From: Actinomycetes bacterium
Lineage (GTDB): Bacteria > Actinomycetota > Acidimicrobiia > Acidimicrobiales > Microtrichaceae
Reading direction: 5' to 3'
Length of the DNA stretch: 64,000 nucleotides
Assembly: GCA_024222295.1 (NCBI GenBank)
Contig: JAAEPF010000023.1
Location: 186,001-250,000, forward strand
Made by a program: the position numbers and the translations under genes. Below the pieces are notes generated by a model, which saw only the letters and a list, made by a program, of their open reading frames with translations, ran no database searches and had not been told where the DNA came from. Shown here one piece after another: positions 52,937-61,931 of this stretch. Position 1 is the first letter of the stretch. Every line of letters begins with the position of its first letter.

Positions 52937-54127
52937 GTGCTTCGACCCCTGGCCGTGTTGGCGGCCTGCTCACTGTCATTGACTTCATGTCTGGTCGGCG
53001 ATCCCGTGCCAGGGAGTTTCGGACCTCGGCTATCCGGACCACCGTCGCTCACCGACGTGGCCTATGGCCCGCACGAGGGGTGTACCGACCGGATCGTCGA
53101 CGTCGAGTGCGGCGGATCGCAACTGCTGGACATCTATCCGGCTACAGCTGGGGGTAGCCGGGGAACCATCGTGTGGGTGCACGGTGGTGGCCTGTTCCAC
53201 GGTGACAAGAGTGTGTTCCACAGTGCTGGTCCAGTGCTGGCGCAACTCGAGCGCGGCTGGTCGGTCGTCTCGGTGAACTACCGGCTGCTGCGCCCGAAGG
53301 ATCTGCCACCGCCGGCTCCCACGACCACGACCACGACGACCACGACTGAGCCGACGACGACCACGACTGAGCCGACCACGACCACGACTGAGCCGACCAC
53401 GACCACGACTGAGCCAGCCACGACCACGTCCGCGGCTGTTTCCACCACCACCGAAGCGGACTCGGACAGTGCGGCGAAGAAGTTCCGCATTCGTCGCGGT
53501 GGTCCCGATCCGGGCCAGACTCCGACGTCGGAGCTGGGTCTCGACAACATGTACCCGGCCGCCGTCGAAGACGTCACTGCAGCAATGCGCTGGGTGTCTG
53601 ACAACGGCGAGTCATACGGCGTCGACACCTCCCGAATCGTGCTTGCCGGGCATTCCGCAGGTGGCATGCTCGCCGCAATGATCGGCCTCGGCTGGAACTC
53701 CGGCGAGCCGTTGCTCGAGTCGGCTGGTCGCCCGGACGCCTGGGTGACGATGGCAGCTCCAATGGACCTCGCGGCGTTGGATGTGGCCGTGATGATGAAC
53801 GCCTGGCTCGGCCCGAATGCCCCCGAACTGGTCAGCCGTCTTGCACCGCTCGGGCTGATCGACCCCTCCGATCCACCCGGCTACCTGGCGCACGGCGACA
53901 TGGACAACGTGGTGTTCCCGTACCACGCGGTCGCGACCGAGTTCGTGTTCGGTGCTGTCGGACTGGCGACCAAGGTCAGGGTCGATGTGGTCGACCGCGA
54001 CGCGTTCGGCCAGCCCCTGTCTGCCACGGCGCGATGGCACCTGCCGGGCGACGGGGTGGGGTCCGGGGCGTTCGACCTCTTCATGGATGAGGTACCGGCC
54101 TTCATGGATGAGGTACCGGCCGCCTGA
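52937..54127 (+). CDS. Exported alpha/beta hydrolase interrupted by a Thr-rich repeat
   Basis: 396 aa from GTG 52937 (AAGGAC upstream). Lipobox LTSC. Fold: IVWVHGGGLFHGD (oxyanion), VVSVNYRLLRPKD, nucleophile elbow LAGHSAGGM, YLAHGDMDNVV (Asp). Between the NYRL strand and the AAVEDVTAAMRWV helix lies a Pro/Thr/Glu block (about residues 130-175) of TTTTTEP heptads that homologues do not have at this place; it splits the catalytic domain. A 21-bp tandem duplication gives FMDEVPAFMDEVPA at the C-terminus. Esterase or lipase-like; substrate unknown. Confidence 0.85.
   Translation: MLRPLAVLAACSLSLTSCLVGDPVPGSFGPRLSGPPSLTDVAYGPHEGCTDRIVDVECGGSQLLDIYPATAGGSRGTIVWVHGGGLFHGDKSVFHSAGPVLAQLERGWSVVSVNYRLLRPKDLPPPAPTTTTTTTTTEPTTTTTEPTTTTTEPTTTTTEPATTTSAAVSTTTEADSDSAAKKFRIRRGGPDPGQTPTSELGLDNMYPAAVEDVTAAMRWVSDNGESYGVDTSRIVLAGHSAGGMLAAMIGLGWNSGEPLLESAGRPDAWVTMAAPMDLAALDVAVMMNAWLGPNAPELVSRLAPLGLIDPSDPPGYLAHGDMDNVVFPYHAVATEFVFGAVGLATKVRVDVVDRDAFGQPLSATARWHLPGDGVGSGAFDLFMDEVPAFMDEVPAA
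53320..53430 (+). repeat. 21-bp tandem repeat coding TTTTTEP heptads
   Basis: About four near-identical 21-bp units coding for (T)5-E-P, inside the hydrolase gene. Units differ by single ACG/ACC changes, which indicates recent expansion or slippage. Confidence 0.85.
54080..54121 (+). repeat. Perfect 21-bp tandem duplication at the end of the hydrolase gene
   Basis: 54080-54100 and 54101-54121 are identical and code for FMDEVPA twice, right before the stop codon. Confidence 0.95.
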
Positions 54128-54198
54128 CCGGGCGGGGTGATACCGCCCTGGGGCTTTCTCACGTTGCCTTCTGGCGCCCGACGCGCTGTCATTGATGT

Positions 54199-56241
54199 AT
54201 GGGGGCCTTGGCCACAACGGCTGCTGCACGGGTCAAGCGTCGACCCAGGAGAGTGGACTCGCTCGATGGCATGCGGGCGCTCGCCGTCGCAGCAGTCGTC
54301 GTCTACCACATCGACTCGAGCCTGCTTCCGGGCGGGTTCCTTGGTGTGGACGTCTTCTTCGTCCTTTCCGGCTACCTGATCACCACCCTCCTGGTCGCCG
54401 AACACCGCCGTAGCGGGGCCATCGCCCTGCGGAGTTTCTGGAAGCGCCGCGCACGTCGGCTCTGGGCCGCGGCGTGGGTGGTTCTCGGTCTGATCGCACT
54501 GGCCGGCCTCTGGAACCTCTGGGGCGCCGACCGCCAGGCAGAGCTGCCCGGCGAGATCTTCGCCGCGGTTGCACACATCGAGAACTACTGGCTTCTCGCC
54601 CAAGGGGGCTACCTCGAGCAGTTCGTAGCACCGTCGCCCGTGAGGCACTTCTGGTCGCTGGCGGTGGAGGAGCAGTTCTACCTCGTATGGCCGCTCGTGA
54701 TGATCGGTGGCTTGCGGGCGGTCAGCCGCCACGGTCGCCAGGCCATGTGGAGCCTGTTGGTCGTGCTGGGTGCTGCAAGCATCACGGTCGGGTTGCTGGT
54801 GAGCCCGGAGCGGGCATATCTCGGCACCGTCCCGAGGTCGATCGCGCTGATCGTCGGCGCGCTACTCGCCTGGTGGTGGTCCTCCACTCCGCTGGCCGCG
54901 CCGCAGAACCGGGCGCTGCGACGCACTGTGGCCGTGTGGGCAGCCGCGGGCACCGCGGTGTTGCTCGTCGGCCTCTTCGTGCTGCATCCGCACGACGCCG
55001 TGATGGCGAGGGGCGGATTCCTGACCGTCGCGGTTGCAGCCGCGGGCATCACGGGGCTCGCGGTGATCCCGGGCAGGGTTTCGGCCCTGCTCTCGGTGGC
55101 TCCGCTGGTGTGGCTCGGCCGCCGTTCCTACGGCGTCTACCTGCTGCACTGGCCCCTCATCGTTGCGATGGGTCCCGGTCGTGCCACCTGGGTGGTGGCT
55201 CTCCTGGTCATTCCCACGACGTTGCTTGGCGCCGCAGCGCTTCACGCCCTCGTGGAGCAGCCGCTGATCCTGCGCCGTTGGCGACCGGTCGCCCAGCTGT
55301 CCGGCACCTGCGTGCTTGCCGTGCTGATCATCGGTTCGCTCTGGGCGGCGGCCCCGCGCCAGACCCCCACCCAGGAGGTTGCCGAGGGGCTGGGCGAGCT
55401 CGCCGACCCGGTTCCGGCGGCTGCGATCTCGAACAAGGCAACGCCTGAGGACCCACCGGCGGACCCCACGCCCGAGCAGCCGCCGGGCACGACCACCACG
55501 ACAACGATCTGCATTCCGACCGCCGTGCTTGGTGCGGTGACACCGGAGGCGGCGGCCACACACGGCTTCGACCCGAACACCGTCAACGACATCGCCGACC
55601 CAACAGCCGACGGGTGCGATGACCAGATCGATGTGTTGGTGGTGGGGGACTCCACCGGCCGCGGATTCTCAAACGGTCTCGCCGCCCTGGGCGACCCCGG
55701 CCTGCGCATCTGGGACCGCACCAACCTCGGCTGCTCGCTCGGCGACGAGGACTGCCCGGACTGGCGCAACGAGTGGAACGCCAACGTGCAGATGCTGCGG
55801 CCGGACGTGGTTGTCGCCTACTTCAATCCCGTGATGGACCTGAAGGGCGTGGACGACGAGGCGTTCCTGTCACCAGAAGGTGAGGCACAGCGCGAGGCGG
55901 TGCTGAACGAGGCGGCGGACGTGCTGACCGCCACCGGCGCGGCGGTCGTCTTCATCGCGCCGCCCACGCCACGCCCACCCAACGGCCTGTTCTTCTGCGA
56001 CGGCCGCAAGCGCGGCACACAGTGCGACCCCACCGTTGTTGCGGCGTGGGCCGATTCGGTCCGCAAGGTGGCCGAGCCGCGCAACGCCACGGTTATGAAC
56101 GTGCCCGGATTCCTCGCGGACATCGGCGACGACTCCACCACCCGCCCCGATGGGATGCACTTCTCGGCCCCGGCGCTGCGCGAACTGGGAGCGTGGACCC
56201 GACCCGCGCTGTCGCTGGCGATCCTCAACCAGCGCCCGTAG
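54199..56241 (+). CDS. Membrane O-acyltransferase with C-terminal SGNH domain (OafA-like)
   Basis: 680 aa. N-terminal acyltransferase-3 domain (about 15-370) with about ten membrane helices: RVDSLDGMRALAVAAVVVYH (catalytic His at its end), GGFLGVDVFFVLSGYLIT, SFWKRRARRLW and the loop FWSLAVEEQFYLVWPL. Then a Pro/Thr linker and an external SGNH hydrolase-like domain: LVVGDSTGRGFSNGL (serine in GDS) and TRPDGMHFSAPAL (Asp-x-x-His). Transfers acetyl or other acyl groups to wall or surface polysaccharide. It follows the exported hydrolase by 71 bp. Confidence 0.92.
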   Translation: MGALATTAAARVKRRPRRVDSLDGMRALAVAAVVVYHIDSSLLPGGFLGVDVFFVLSGYLITTLLVAEHRRSGAIALRSFWKRRARRLWAAAWVVLGLIALAGLWNLWGADRQAELPGEIFAAVAHIENYWLLAQGGYLEQFVAPSPVRHFWSLAVEEQFYLVWPLVMIGGLRAVSRHGRQAMWSLLVVLGAASITVGLLVSPERAYLGTVPRSIALIVGALLAWWWSSTPLAAPQNRALRRTVAVWAAAGTAVLLVGLFVLHPHDAVMARGGFLTVAVAAAGITGLAVIPGRVSALLSVAPLVWLGRRSYGVYLLHWPLIVAMGPGRATWVVALLVIPTTLLGAAALHALVEQPLILRRWRPVAQLSGTCVLAVLIIGSLWAAAPRQTPTQEVAEGLGELADPVPAAAISNKATPEDPPADPTPEQPPGTTTTTTICIPTAVLGAVTPEAAATHGFDPNTVNDIADPTADGCDDQIDVLVVGDSTGRGFSNGLAALGDPGLRIWDRTNLGCSLGDEDCPDWRNEWNANVQMLRPDVVVAYFNPVMDLKGVDDEAFLSPEGEAQREAVLNEAADVLTATGAAVVFIAPPTPRPPNGLFFCDGRKRGTQCDPTVVAAWADSVRKVAEPRNATVMNVPGFLADIGDDSTTRPDGMHFSAPALRELGAWTRPALSLAILNQRP

Positions 56242-56348
56242 CGGCCCGCTCGTACGTGAGGTTCCCGCCGTGGGGTGTGCCGCTGCAGTCGCCCTGCGCC
56301 AACCGCTTGTCGACGACGAGCGAACTGCCAAGTGTCGGACCGGCCGCG

Positions 56349-56816
56349 CTACTCAGCGGCCTCTGCAGCAGCAGCGAGCGACTCCAGCGTCGCTCGCATG
56401 GTGTCGCGATTGTGCGATGCGCGGTCCCTGACTCCGGTACCGATGACCCCCGCGGCGGCGAACCAGCGCGACCGACGGTCGGTCCATGTCTCGGTCACAC
56501 GGCACCGGTGATCGATCGGCTCGATCTCGAAGCGCCAGTTTGCGGCCCGGATGCCCATGAAGGTCACGTCGAACGCAAAGACCCTGGGGGCGTCCATCTC
56601 CGTGATCGTTGCCGTGGTGCTCCACCGGTGGATGCCGTTGCGGTTGGTGCCCGAGAATCTGGCCCCCACCGCGGGTCCCCCTGCTCCGTCCTTCCAGCGT
56701 CCACCGGTGGCCTCTGGTGACCACTCACCCATGCGCGGGAGATCGCTGACCAGGGCGAAAATGGTGGCAGGCTGTGCCGCCATCTCAGCGGAAACACTCA
56801 CTGTCACGAACGTCAT
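56349..56816 (-). CDS. SRPBCC-fold protein (polyketide cyclase/dehydrase-like)
   Basis: 155 aa from ATG 56816. START-like helix-grip fold: TFVTVSVSAEMAAQPATIF, FALVSDLPRMGEWSPEATGG, WSTTATITEMDAPRVFAFDV and RVTETWTDRRS. Close to actinobacterial 'SRPBCC' or polyketide-cyclase-2 proteins that bind hydrophobic ligands; no catalytic residue can be named. Divergent from the DoxX-like gene (93 bp gap) and convergent with the acyltransferase gene. Confidence 0.85.
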   Translation of the reverse strand: MTFVTVSVSAEMAAQPATIFALVSDLPRMGEWSPEATGGRWKDGAGGPAVGARFSGTNRNGIHRWSTTATITEMDAPRVFAFDVTFMGIRAANWRFEIEPIDHRCRVTETWTDRRSRWFAAAGVIGTGVRDRASHNRDTMRATLESLAAAAEAAE

Positions 56817-56909
56817 GATAGGCCGCAACCTGGCGTCGAACTGGCTTGTTGCCGGGCCGGATTCCGGAGCCGTGCATCTGCCCCCGCTCTGCGAGCGAAT
56901 ACCTGAGAC

Positions 56910-57311
56910 ATGAAGACATTCGGACGCATTGCTCAAGTGCTGGCTGCCCTCGGCATCCTCAACGTGTGGATCGTCAGGTTCAACCGCGAGACCGAGTTCC
57001 GGGGCGGTTCTGCGAAGAACCTTCCCGAGGAGTTCGAGGTCTACGGCCTGCCGAAGTGGATGGTCTACGCCACCGGAGTAACCAAGATCTCGCTCGCGCT
57101 CACATTGCTGGCGGGGCTGCGGGTCCGGGGTGTCACGAGACCGGCCGCCACCATGCTGGCCCTGCTCATGTCAGGTGCGATGTCGATGCACGCAGTAGCG
57201 GGCGACACCCCCAAGAAGTACGTACCCGCTGCCACGATCTTCACCCTCTCGACCGTTGCAGCTATCGCAGCTTCCGACGAGGGTTCCGACGACGCCGAGC
57301 AGTGCGGCTGA
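56910..57311 (+). CDS. DoxX-like membrane protein
   Basis: 133 aa, about four membrane segments (VLAALGILNVWIV, WMVYATGVTKISLALTLL, TRPAATMLALLMSGA, AATIFTLSTVAAIAA). Conserved spots of DoxX-like proteins are the GVTKISLAL and MLALLMSGAMSMH stretches. The family function is unclear, with proposals in thiol redox. Upstream of the photolyase-like gene on the same strand (70 bp). Confidence 0.8.
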   Translation: MKTFGRIAQVLAALGILNVWIVRFNRETEFRGGSAKNLPEEFEVYGLPKWMVYATGVTKISLALTLLAGLRVRGVTRPAATMLALLMSGAMSMHAVAGDTPKKYVPAATIFTLSTVAAIAASDEGSDDAEQCG

Positions 57312-57381
57312 CCGCTCCCCCCGTGTCCAGCTCACCGGCAACTGCTGCCAGCGACCCTTCCCCTGTGCGTCAGACCTGACC

Positions 57382-58896
57382 GTGGCCCGACGCGACCTAC
57401 CCACTGTTTGGGTGCTTGGCGACCAACTCGATCGCCGCCGCGGAGCTCTAGGCGGGTTCGGCGCCGGCGAGTGTCGGGTGCTGCTCGTAGAAAGCCGGGC
57501 CCAGCTGGGCCGGAGGAGGTGGCATCGCCAGCGGCTCCACGTCGTCCTGTCCGCAATGGCCCATTTCGCTGCAGAGCTCCGACGCGAGGGATTCGAGGTC
57601 GATGAGCGCAATGCCGAGACACTTGCAGCGGGCCTGCAGGCCCATGTGGAGCAGTTCTGTCCGGAACGGGTTGTCGCCTCCGAGCCGATGAGCTGGGCGA
57701 CCGTTGACTTGTTCGACCGGCTTGGTGTCGAGATCGTGGCGAGCGGAAGGTTCCTGTGCAGCCACCAGGAGTTCGCTGCGTGGGCGGAAGGCCGAAAGCA
57801 GCTCCGGATGGAGGACTTCTACCGTTGGCAGCGCTCGAGGCTCGATGTCTTGGTCGACCACACGCCCGAAGGGCTCGCGCCGGTCGGCGGCAAGTGGAAC
57901 CACGACGCCGACAACAGGGAGCGGCCGCCCACCGACGGACGTGGGTGGCCGATGGCCAAGACCTTCGAGCTCGACGAGATAGATCGGGAGGTACTTGCCC
58001 GAATGCCCGACAACACCTTCGGGTCCGATCCATCAGGCCTGTGGCCGGTAACGCGCGAGCAGGCGCTCGTGCGCCTGGCCAACTTCGTTGATGCCGGCCT
58101 TGCGGGGTTCGGCCCGCATGAGGACGCCATGCTGGCCGGCGAATGGAAGCTGGCTCATTCGACCCTGTCCTCCTCAATGAACCTTGGGCTTCTCCACCCC
58201 TCCGAGGTGGTGGCCGTCGTCCTCGCAGCCCACGAGGACGGTGATCTGCCGATCAACTCGGTCGAGGGTTTCGTGCGACAGGTCATCGGATGGAGAGAGT
58301 TCGTCTGGGGTATCTACTGGCTCTGGATGCCGGGCTACGGAGACAGCAACGAACTCCGGGCTGATCGGCCCTTACCCGCCGCGTTCACCGGCGATTCGGG
58401 CACGGAGATGCGGTGCGTGAACGAAGTGCTCGGTCATGTCGAACAACGGGCATACGCACACCACATCGAGCGCCTGATGGTGCTGGGAAACCTTGCGCTA
58501 ACCGCTGGGGTCGACCCCCGGGCGATGACCGAATGGATGACAGGGGCTTTCATCGACGGGGCTGAGTGGGTGATGCTCCCCAACGTGATCGGAATGGCGC
58601 TGTTCGCCGATGGCGGAAGGATGGCCACGAAGCCCTACGCGTCCGGTGGGGCGTATATCCAACGGATGAGCGACTTCTGCCGCGATTGCCGATTCGACCC
58701 CCGCAAGCGTACGGGTCCCGATGCTTGTCCGTACACCTCGCTCTATTGGGACTTCCTCGCCCGAAATCGCAAGGAGTTGGCCGGCAACCACCGGATGAGT
58801 CGTCAGCTGGCAGCGATGGGGAAGCTCTCGGACCTCGAGGCCGTGCGCGACCGCGCGGCCGAAGTGGTCATCCGGCTCGGAGCCGGAACGCTGTAG
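57382..58896 (+). CDS. Iron-sulfur (6-4) photolyase/cryptochrome-like protein
   Basis: 504 aa from GTG 57382. N-terminal Rossmann-type domain starts LPTVWVLGDQLDRRRGALGG; the helical FAD domain runs from about 230 to the end. Four cysteines line up with the 4Fe-4S ligands of PhrB-type bacterial photolyases: one in EMRCVNEVLG, then DFCRDCRFDP and DACPYTSLYW. Other family stretches are WREFVWGIYWLWMPGYG and HHIERLMVLGNLAL. Probably repairs (6-4) photoproducts in DNA using blue light. Unlinked to other repair genes except the exonuclease gene that follows. Confidence 0.92.
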   Translation: MARRDLPTVWVLGDQLDRRRGALGGFGAGECRVLLVESRAQLGRRRWHRQRLHVVLSAMAHFAAELRREGFEVDERNAETLAAGLQAHVEQFCPERVVASEPMSWATVDLFDRLGVEIVASGRFLCSHQEFAAWAEGRKQLRMEDFYRWQRSRLDVLVDHTPEGLAPVGGKWNHDADNRERPPTDGRGWPMAKTFELDEIDREVLARMPDNTFGSDPSGLWPVTREQALVRLANFVDAGLAGFGPHEDAMLAGEWKLAHSTLSSSMNLGLLHPSEVVAVVLAAHEDGDLPINSVEGFVRQVIGWREFVWGIYWLWMPGYGDSNELRADRPLPAAFTGDSGTEMRCVNEVLGHVEQRAYAHHIERLMVLGNLALTAGVDPRAMTEWMTGAFIDGAEWVMLPNVIGMALFADGGRMATKPYASGGAYIQRMSDFCRDCRFDPRKRTGPDACPYTSLYWDFLARNRKELAGNHRMSRQLAAMGKLSDLEAVRDRAAEVVIRLGAGTL

Positions 58897-58986
58897 CGGA
58901 GGCTTGGCACCGGAACCTCAGAGCGCCACTGGTACTACTGGTCGACATCGGCTCGGTGGGTCGAGGCTGCCAGGGCTTGTTCGTGG

Positions 58987-58992
58987 CAGGAT
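58987..58992 (+). promoter_or_regulatory. Putative -10 hexamer of the exonuclease gene
   Basis: CAGGAT 6 bp before the ATG at 58999; a weak match, but the spacing agrees with the other sites. Confidence 0.3.
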
Positions 58993-58998
58993 CCTGCA

Positions 58999-59874
58999 AT
59001 GGAGGTACACCTCGTCGACGGCACCTATGAGCTGTTCCGGAACTTCTATTCACCGCGCGGCGGTCACACCAACGCCGCCGGTGAAGAGGTCGGTGCGGTG
59101 CGAGGCGTGTTGCGGGGCACCGTGGCCATGCTCGATGACGGAATCACCCACATCGGAGTGGCCACCGACCATGTGATCGAGTCGTTTCGCAACGACCTGT
59201 GGGAGGGCTACAAGGACGGCTCTGGCATCGATCCGGACCTGTGGGCCCAGTTCCCGTGGCTCGAGGACTCCCTCGAGGCGTTGGGTGTGACGGTGTGGCC
59301 GATGGTTGACGTGGAGGCCGACGATGCGCTCGCCGCTGCCGCGAAGGTGGCGGACGAGGACGAGCGGGTCCAACGAGTCGTGATCGCCACGCCCGACAAG
59401 GACCTGGCCCAGTGCGTCGTCGGTGACCGTGTCGTGCAGTACGACCGCCGCGCCCAGCAGTACCGCGACGCCGAGGCGGTGGTCGAGAAGTACGGCGTGC
59501 CGCCCGAGTCGATTCCCGACTGGCTCGGCCTCGTGGGTGACTCGGCCGACGGCTTCCCCGGCCTGCCCGGGTGGGGGGCCAAGAGCGCCGCGAAAGTGCT
59601 CACGCGCTACGGCCACATAGACCAGATCCCACACGCCCCGGGCCAGTGGGACGTTCCCGGGGTGCGTGGCGCCGCGAAGCTCGCAGCCACGCTGGCCGAC
59701 GAATACGAGAACGCGCTCCTGTTCCGTCGCCTCGCTGTACTCGAGACCGACGTCGATGTAGGCACCGTCGACGAGTGGGAATGGACCGGCCCCACCGACG
59801 ATCTCGCCCAGTGGTGCGACCGTCTCGACGCCCCTGATGTGCTGCGCAAGGTCGAGCGCCTCGGAGCCGGTTGA
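58999..59874 (+). CDS. 5'-3' exonuclease (PolI N-terminal/FEN type)
   Basis: 291 aa single-domain protein related to the 5' nuclease part of DNA polymerase I. Metal-binding acids in HLVDGTYELFRNFYSP, VDVEADDALAAAAKVAD, VVIATPDKDLAQCV and WLGLVGDSADGFPG, then the H3TH DNA-binding motif GLPGWGAKSAAKVLTRYG. No polymerase part, so it is a free-standing flap or RNA-primer nuclease as in some actinobacteria. Convergent with the ABC transporter operon. Confidence 0.9.
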   Translation: MEVHLVDGTYELFRNFYSPRGGHTNAAGEEVGAVRGVLRGTVAMLDDGITHIGVATDHVIESFRNDLWEGYKDGSGIDPDLWAQFPWLEDSLEALGVTVWPMVDVEADDALAAAAKVADEDERVQRVVIATPDKDLAQCVVGDRVVQYDRRAQQYRDAEAVVEKYGVPPESIPDWLGLVGDSADGFPGLPGWGAKSAAKVLTRYGHIDQIPHAPGQWDVPGVRGAAKLAATLADEYENALLFRRLAVLETDVDVGTVDEWEWTGPTDDLAQWCDRLDAPDVLRKVERLGAG

Positions 59875-59912
59875 CGGCCGGTCTGACTCACGCCGCTGCG
59901 GCGGCCTCGTGG

Positions 59913-61832
59913 TCAGGAACTGGCGGCCAGGGTGTCGACGTCGCTCTGCTTGCCCGGCGGTTCTGCCGGCCGCCGCAGCCGCCTGTAGATCGCACGGATG
60001 AAGCCCGTGACCCCGTCGGGATAGAGCACGGCCATGACTATGAGCAACAGGCCGGAGATGGCGAACTGGTACTCCGATGGGTTGCCGACGTCCTGGCCCA
60101 TGGCGATCGCGAGCAGGCCCACTGGAGCGAACAACCCGGCGGTGAGCGACCCCGACATGGCGGCGATGCCGGCCAGGTAGGTGAGCGCCACCAGTGACAG
60201 CGAACTGAACACGCCGAAACTCTCGGCGGACAGCGTGAGCCGCTGGTAGGCGAGGAGGCAGCCCCCGAGGCCGGCGAGCATTGCCGAGAGTGCGAACCCC
60301 GACAGCTTGGCGCCGCGCACGTTGACTCCGGCGGCGGCCGCGGCCTGTTCGTTGGCCCGCACCGCCAGCCACGAAAGTCCCGTGGATCCGCGTCGCAGGT
60401 TGGCTATCGCTATGGCGCAGACCGCGAGCACGCCCACACACAGCAGGCCGAACGCGACCCGCGGGTAGGCGTCGCCTGCCGCCTTGATCGTGAAGTCGAT
60501 CGGGCCCACCTTGGGCTCGGGGATCTCCGTGCGGCCGATGTCGCCGACGAACCAGTCCCACTTGAATAGGAGCTCCTGGATCGCCACCGCAGCGCCGAGG
60601 GTCACGATCGCGAGGTTGAGGCCGCGCACCTTCACCGCCGGCAGTCCGACAAGCACACCGAGCAGGCCGGTCACCACCACAGCGGCCAGCGGTGCGAGCG
60701 GGAACGGGAGCCCGCCGCTCTCGAAACGCACCATTGCGAACGCCGCGAACCCGGCGAACGCATATGGCGCGAAGGAGATCTGGCCCACGAAGCCGGTGAC
60801 CACCACGACCGACAGGGCCAGCAGCGCGAAGATGCTGGATGTGATGAGTGCGAACCGCCAGCTCGATGATCCGAACTCGAGCAGGAGCACCGCACCGACC
60901 ACGAGCACACCGGCGATGAGCAGCGGGCGCTTCGGTTCGGGCGCGTCGGGGTAGCGGCCTTCGCGCAGCGCTCCGCGTGTGGGCAGGCTCTCACCCCGCA
61001 CGGCCATGACCACGAGGATGATCAGGAACGGCAGGCCCTGCTGCAGCCCGACGTCGGGCAGCCAGTCCACGTCACTCTGGAGGTTGAGCAACCACGACTG
61101 CGCCATACCGATGCCGACTGCTGCCGCGGCGGTGATCGGATACGACTTGAACCCGGCGATCAGCGCTGCGGCAAGCGCGGGCACGATCAGCAGGCCGTTG
61201 TTGAGCGGGTCGAGAGCCACGATCTGGGCCGAGAAGATCATCGCCAGGCCGGCCAGTGACGTGGCGACCATCCAGTTGATCGCAGCGATGCGCTCGGGAT
61301 TGAGTCCGGCCAGCAGCGCACCCTTTTCGTTTTCGGACGCCGCAGTAGTGATCAACCCGAAGCGCGTGTAGCGACTGATCGCCCACAGCACGAGCGCGAG
61401 CACCACCACCATCGCGCCGAGGAGCAGGCGGTCCTGGCCGACGAGCTTGCCGAACACGAGCACGCCCGAGCGCGGCAGGACGGGTCGCACCAGGGGCAGC
61501 TGCTGCCACTCGAGGCCGATCACGGCCCAGAAGTACAGGAACAGGCCCACCGACGCGACCACTCTCGCCAGGCCAGGAGCGTGTCGGAGCGGCCTGAAGA
61601 CCAACGTGTGGATCAGCAGCCCGATCAGCGCTCCGTAGACCACGAACACGATCAGTGCAGCGGCGACCGTGGGCCGCGGGAACAGCGGTATTCGGTGAGG
61701 GATGGCGAACAGGGGCAGCACCAGGTCGCCGGACTCGCGGAACTCGAAGAACGCAAAGGCGATGAACGTGCCGGTTGCGGCGTGCGCGAAGTTGACGACC
61801 CCGGAGGACCGGTAGGTCATCACCACGCCCAA
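59913..61832 (-). CDS. Branched-chain amino acid-type ABC permease, LivH-LivM fusion
   Basis: About 640-670 aa with many membrane helices. First half is LivH-like (SSGVVNFAHAATG, LITTAASENEKGALLAGLNPERI, SYPITAAAAVGIGMAQS), the second LivM-like (VVVTGFVGQISFAPYAFAGF, LAVRANEQAAAAAGVN). Both halves keep the coupling-helix regions. The drawn start is TTG 61832, but a first helix (YLILGLGGGAVVAALALGVV) is coded from the TGA at 61932 onward with no canonical start codon in frame. The 5' end is therefore uncertain. Follows the binding-protein gene; ATPase genes are not beside it. Confidence 0.9.
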   Translation of the reverse strand: MGVVMTYRSSGVVNFAHAATGTFIAFAFFEFRESGDLVLPLFAIPHRIPLFPRPTVAAALIVFVVYGALIGLLIHTLVFRPLRHAPGLARVVASVGLFLYFWAVIGLEWQQLPLVRPVLPRSGVLVFGKLVGQDRLLLGAMVVVLALVLWAISRYTRFGLITTAASENEKGALLAGLNPERIAAINWMVATSLAGLAMIFSAQIVALDPLNNGLLIVPALAAALIAGFKSYPITAAAAVGIGMAQSWLLNLQSDVDWLPDVGLQQGLPFLIILVVMAVRGESLPTRGALREGRYPDAPEPKRPLLIAGVLVVGAVLLLEFGSSSWRFALITSSIFALLALSVVVVTGFVGQISFAPYAFAGFAAFAMVRFESGGLPFPLAPLAAVVVTGLLGVLVGLPAVKVRGLNLAIVTLGAAVAIQELLFKWDWFVGDIGRTEIPEPKVGPIDFTIKAAGDAYPRVAFGLLCVGVLAVCAIAIANLRRGSTGLSWLAVRANEQAAAAAGVNVRGAKLSGFALSAMLAGLGGCLLAYQRLTLSAESFGVFSSLSLVALTYLAGIAAMSGSLTAGLFAPVGLLAIAMGQDVGNPSEYQFAISGLLLIVMAVLYPDGVTGFIRAIYRRLRRPAEPPGKQSDVDTLAASS

Positions 61833-61931
61833 CGCGAGCGCGGCAACGACCGCGCCCCCGCCGAGGCCGAGGATCAGGTATGCGATCTGGGTGGTGATGT
61901 CGACAGTCCCTCGAGGTTCGATCGCGCCGGA

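Noticed and set aside
53320-53430. Possible CRISPR-like array
   Set aside because: The units are 21 bp, contiguous, in frame and coding, without spacers.
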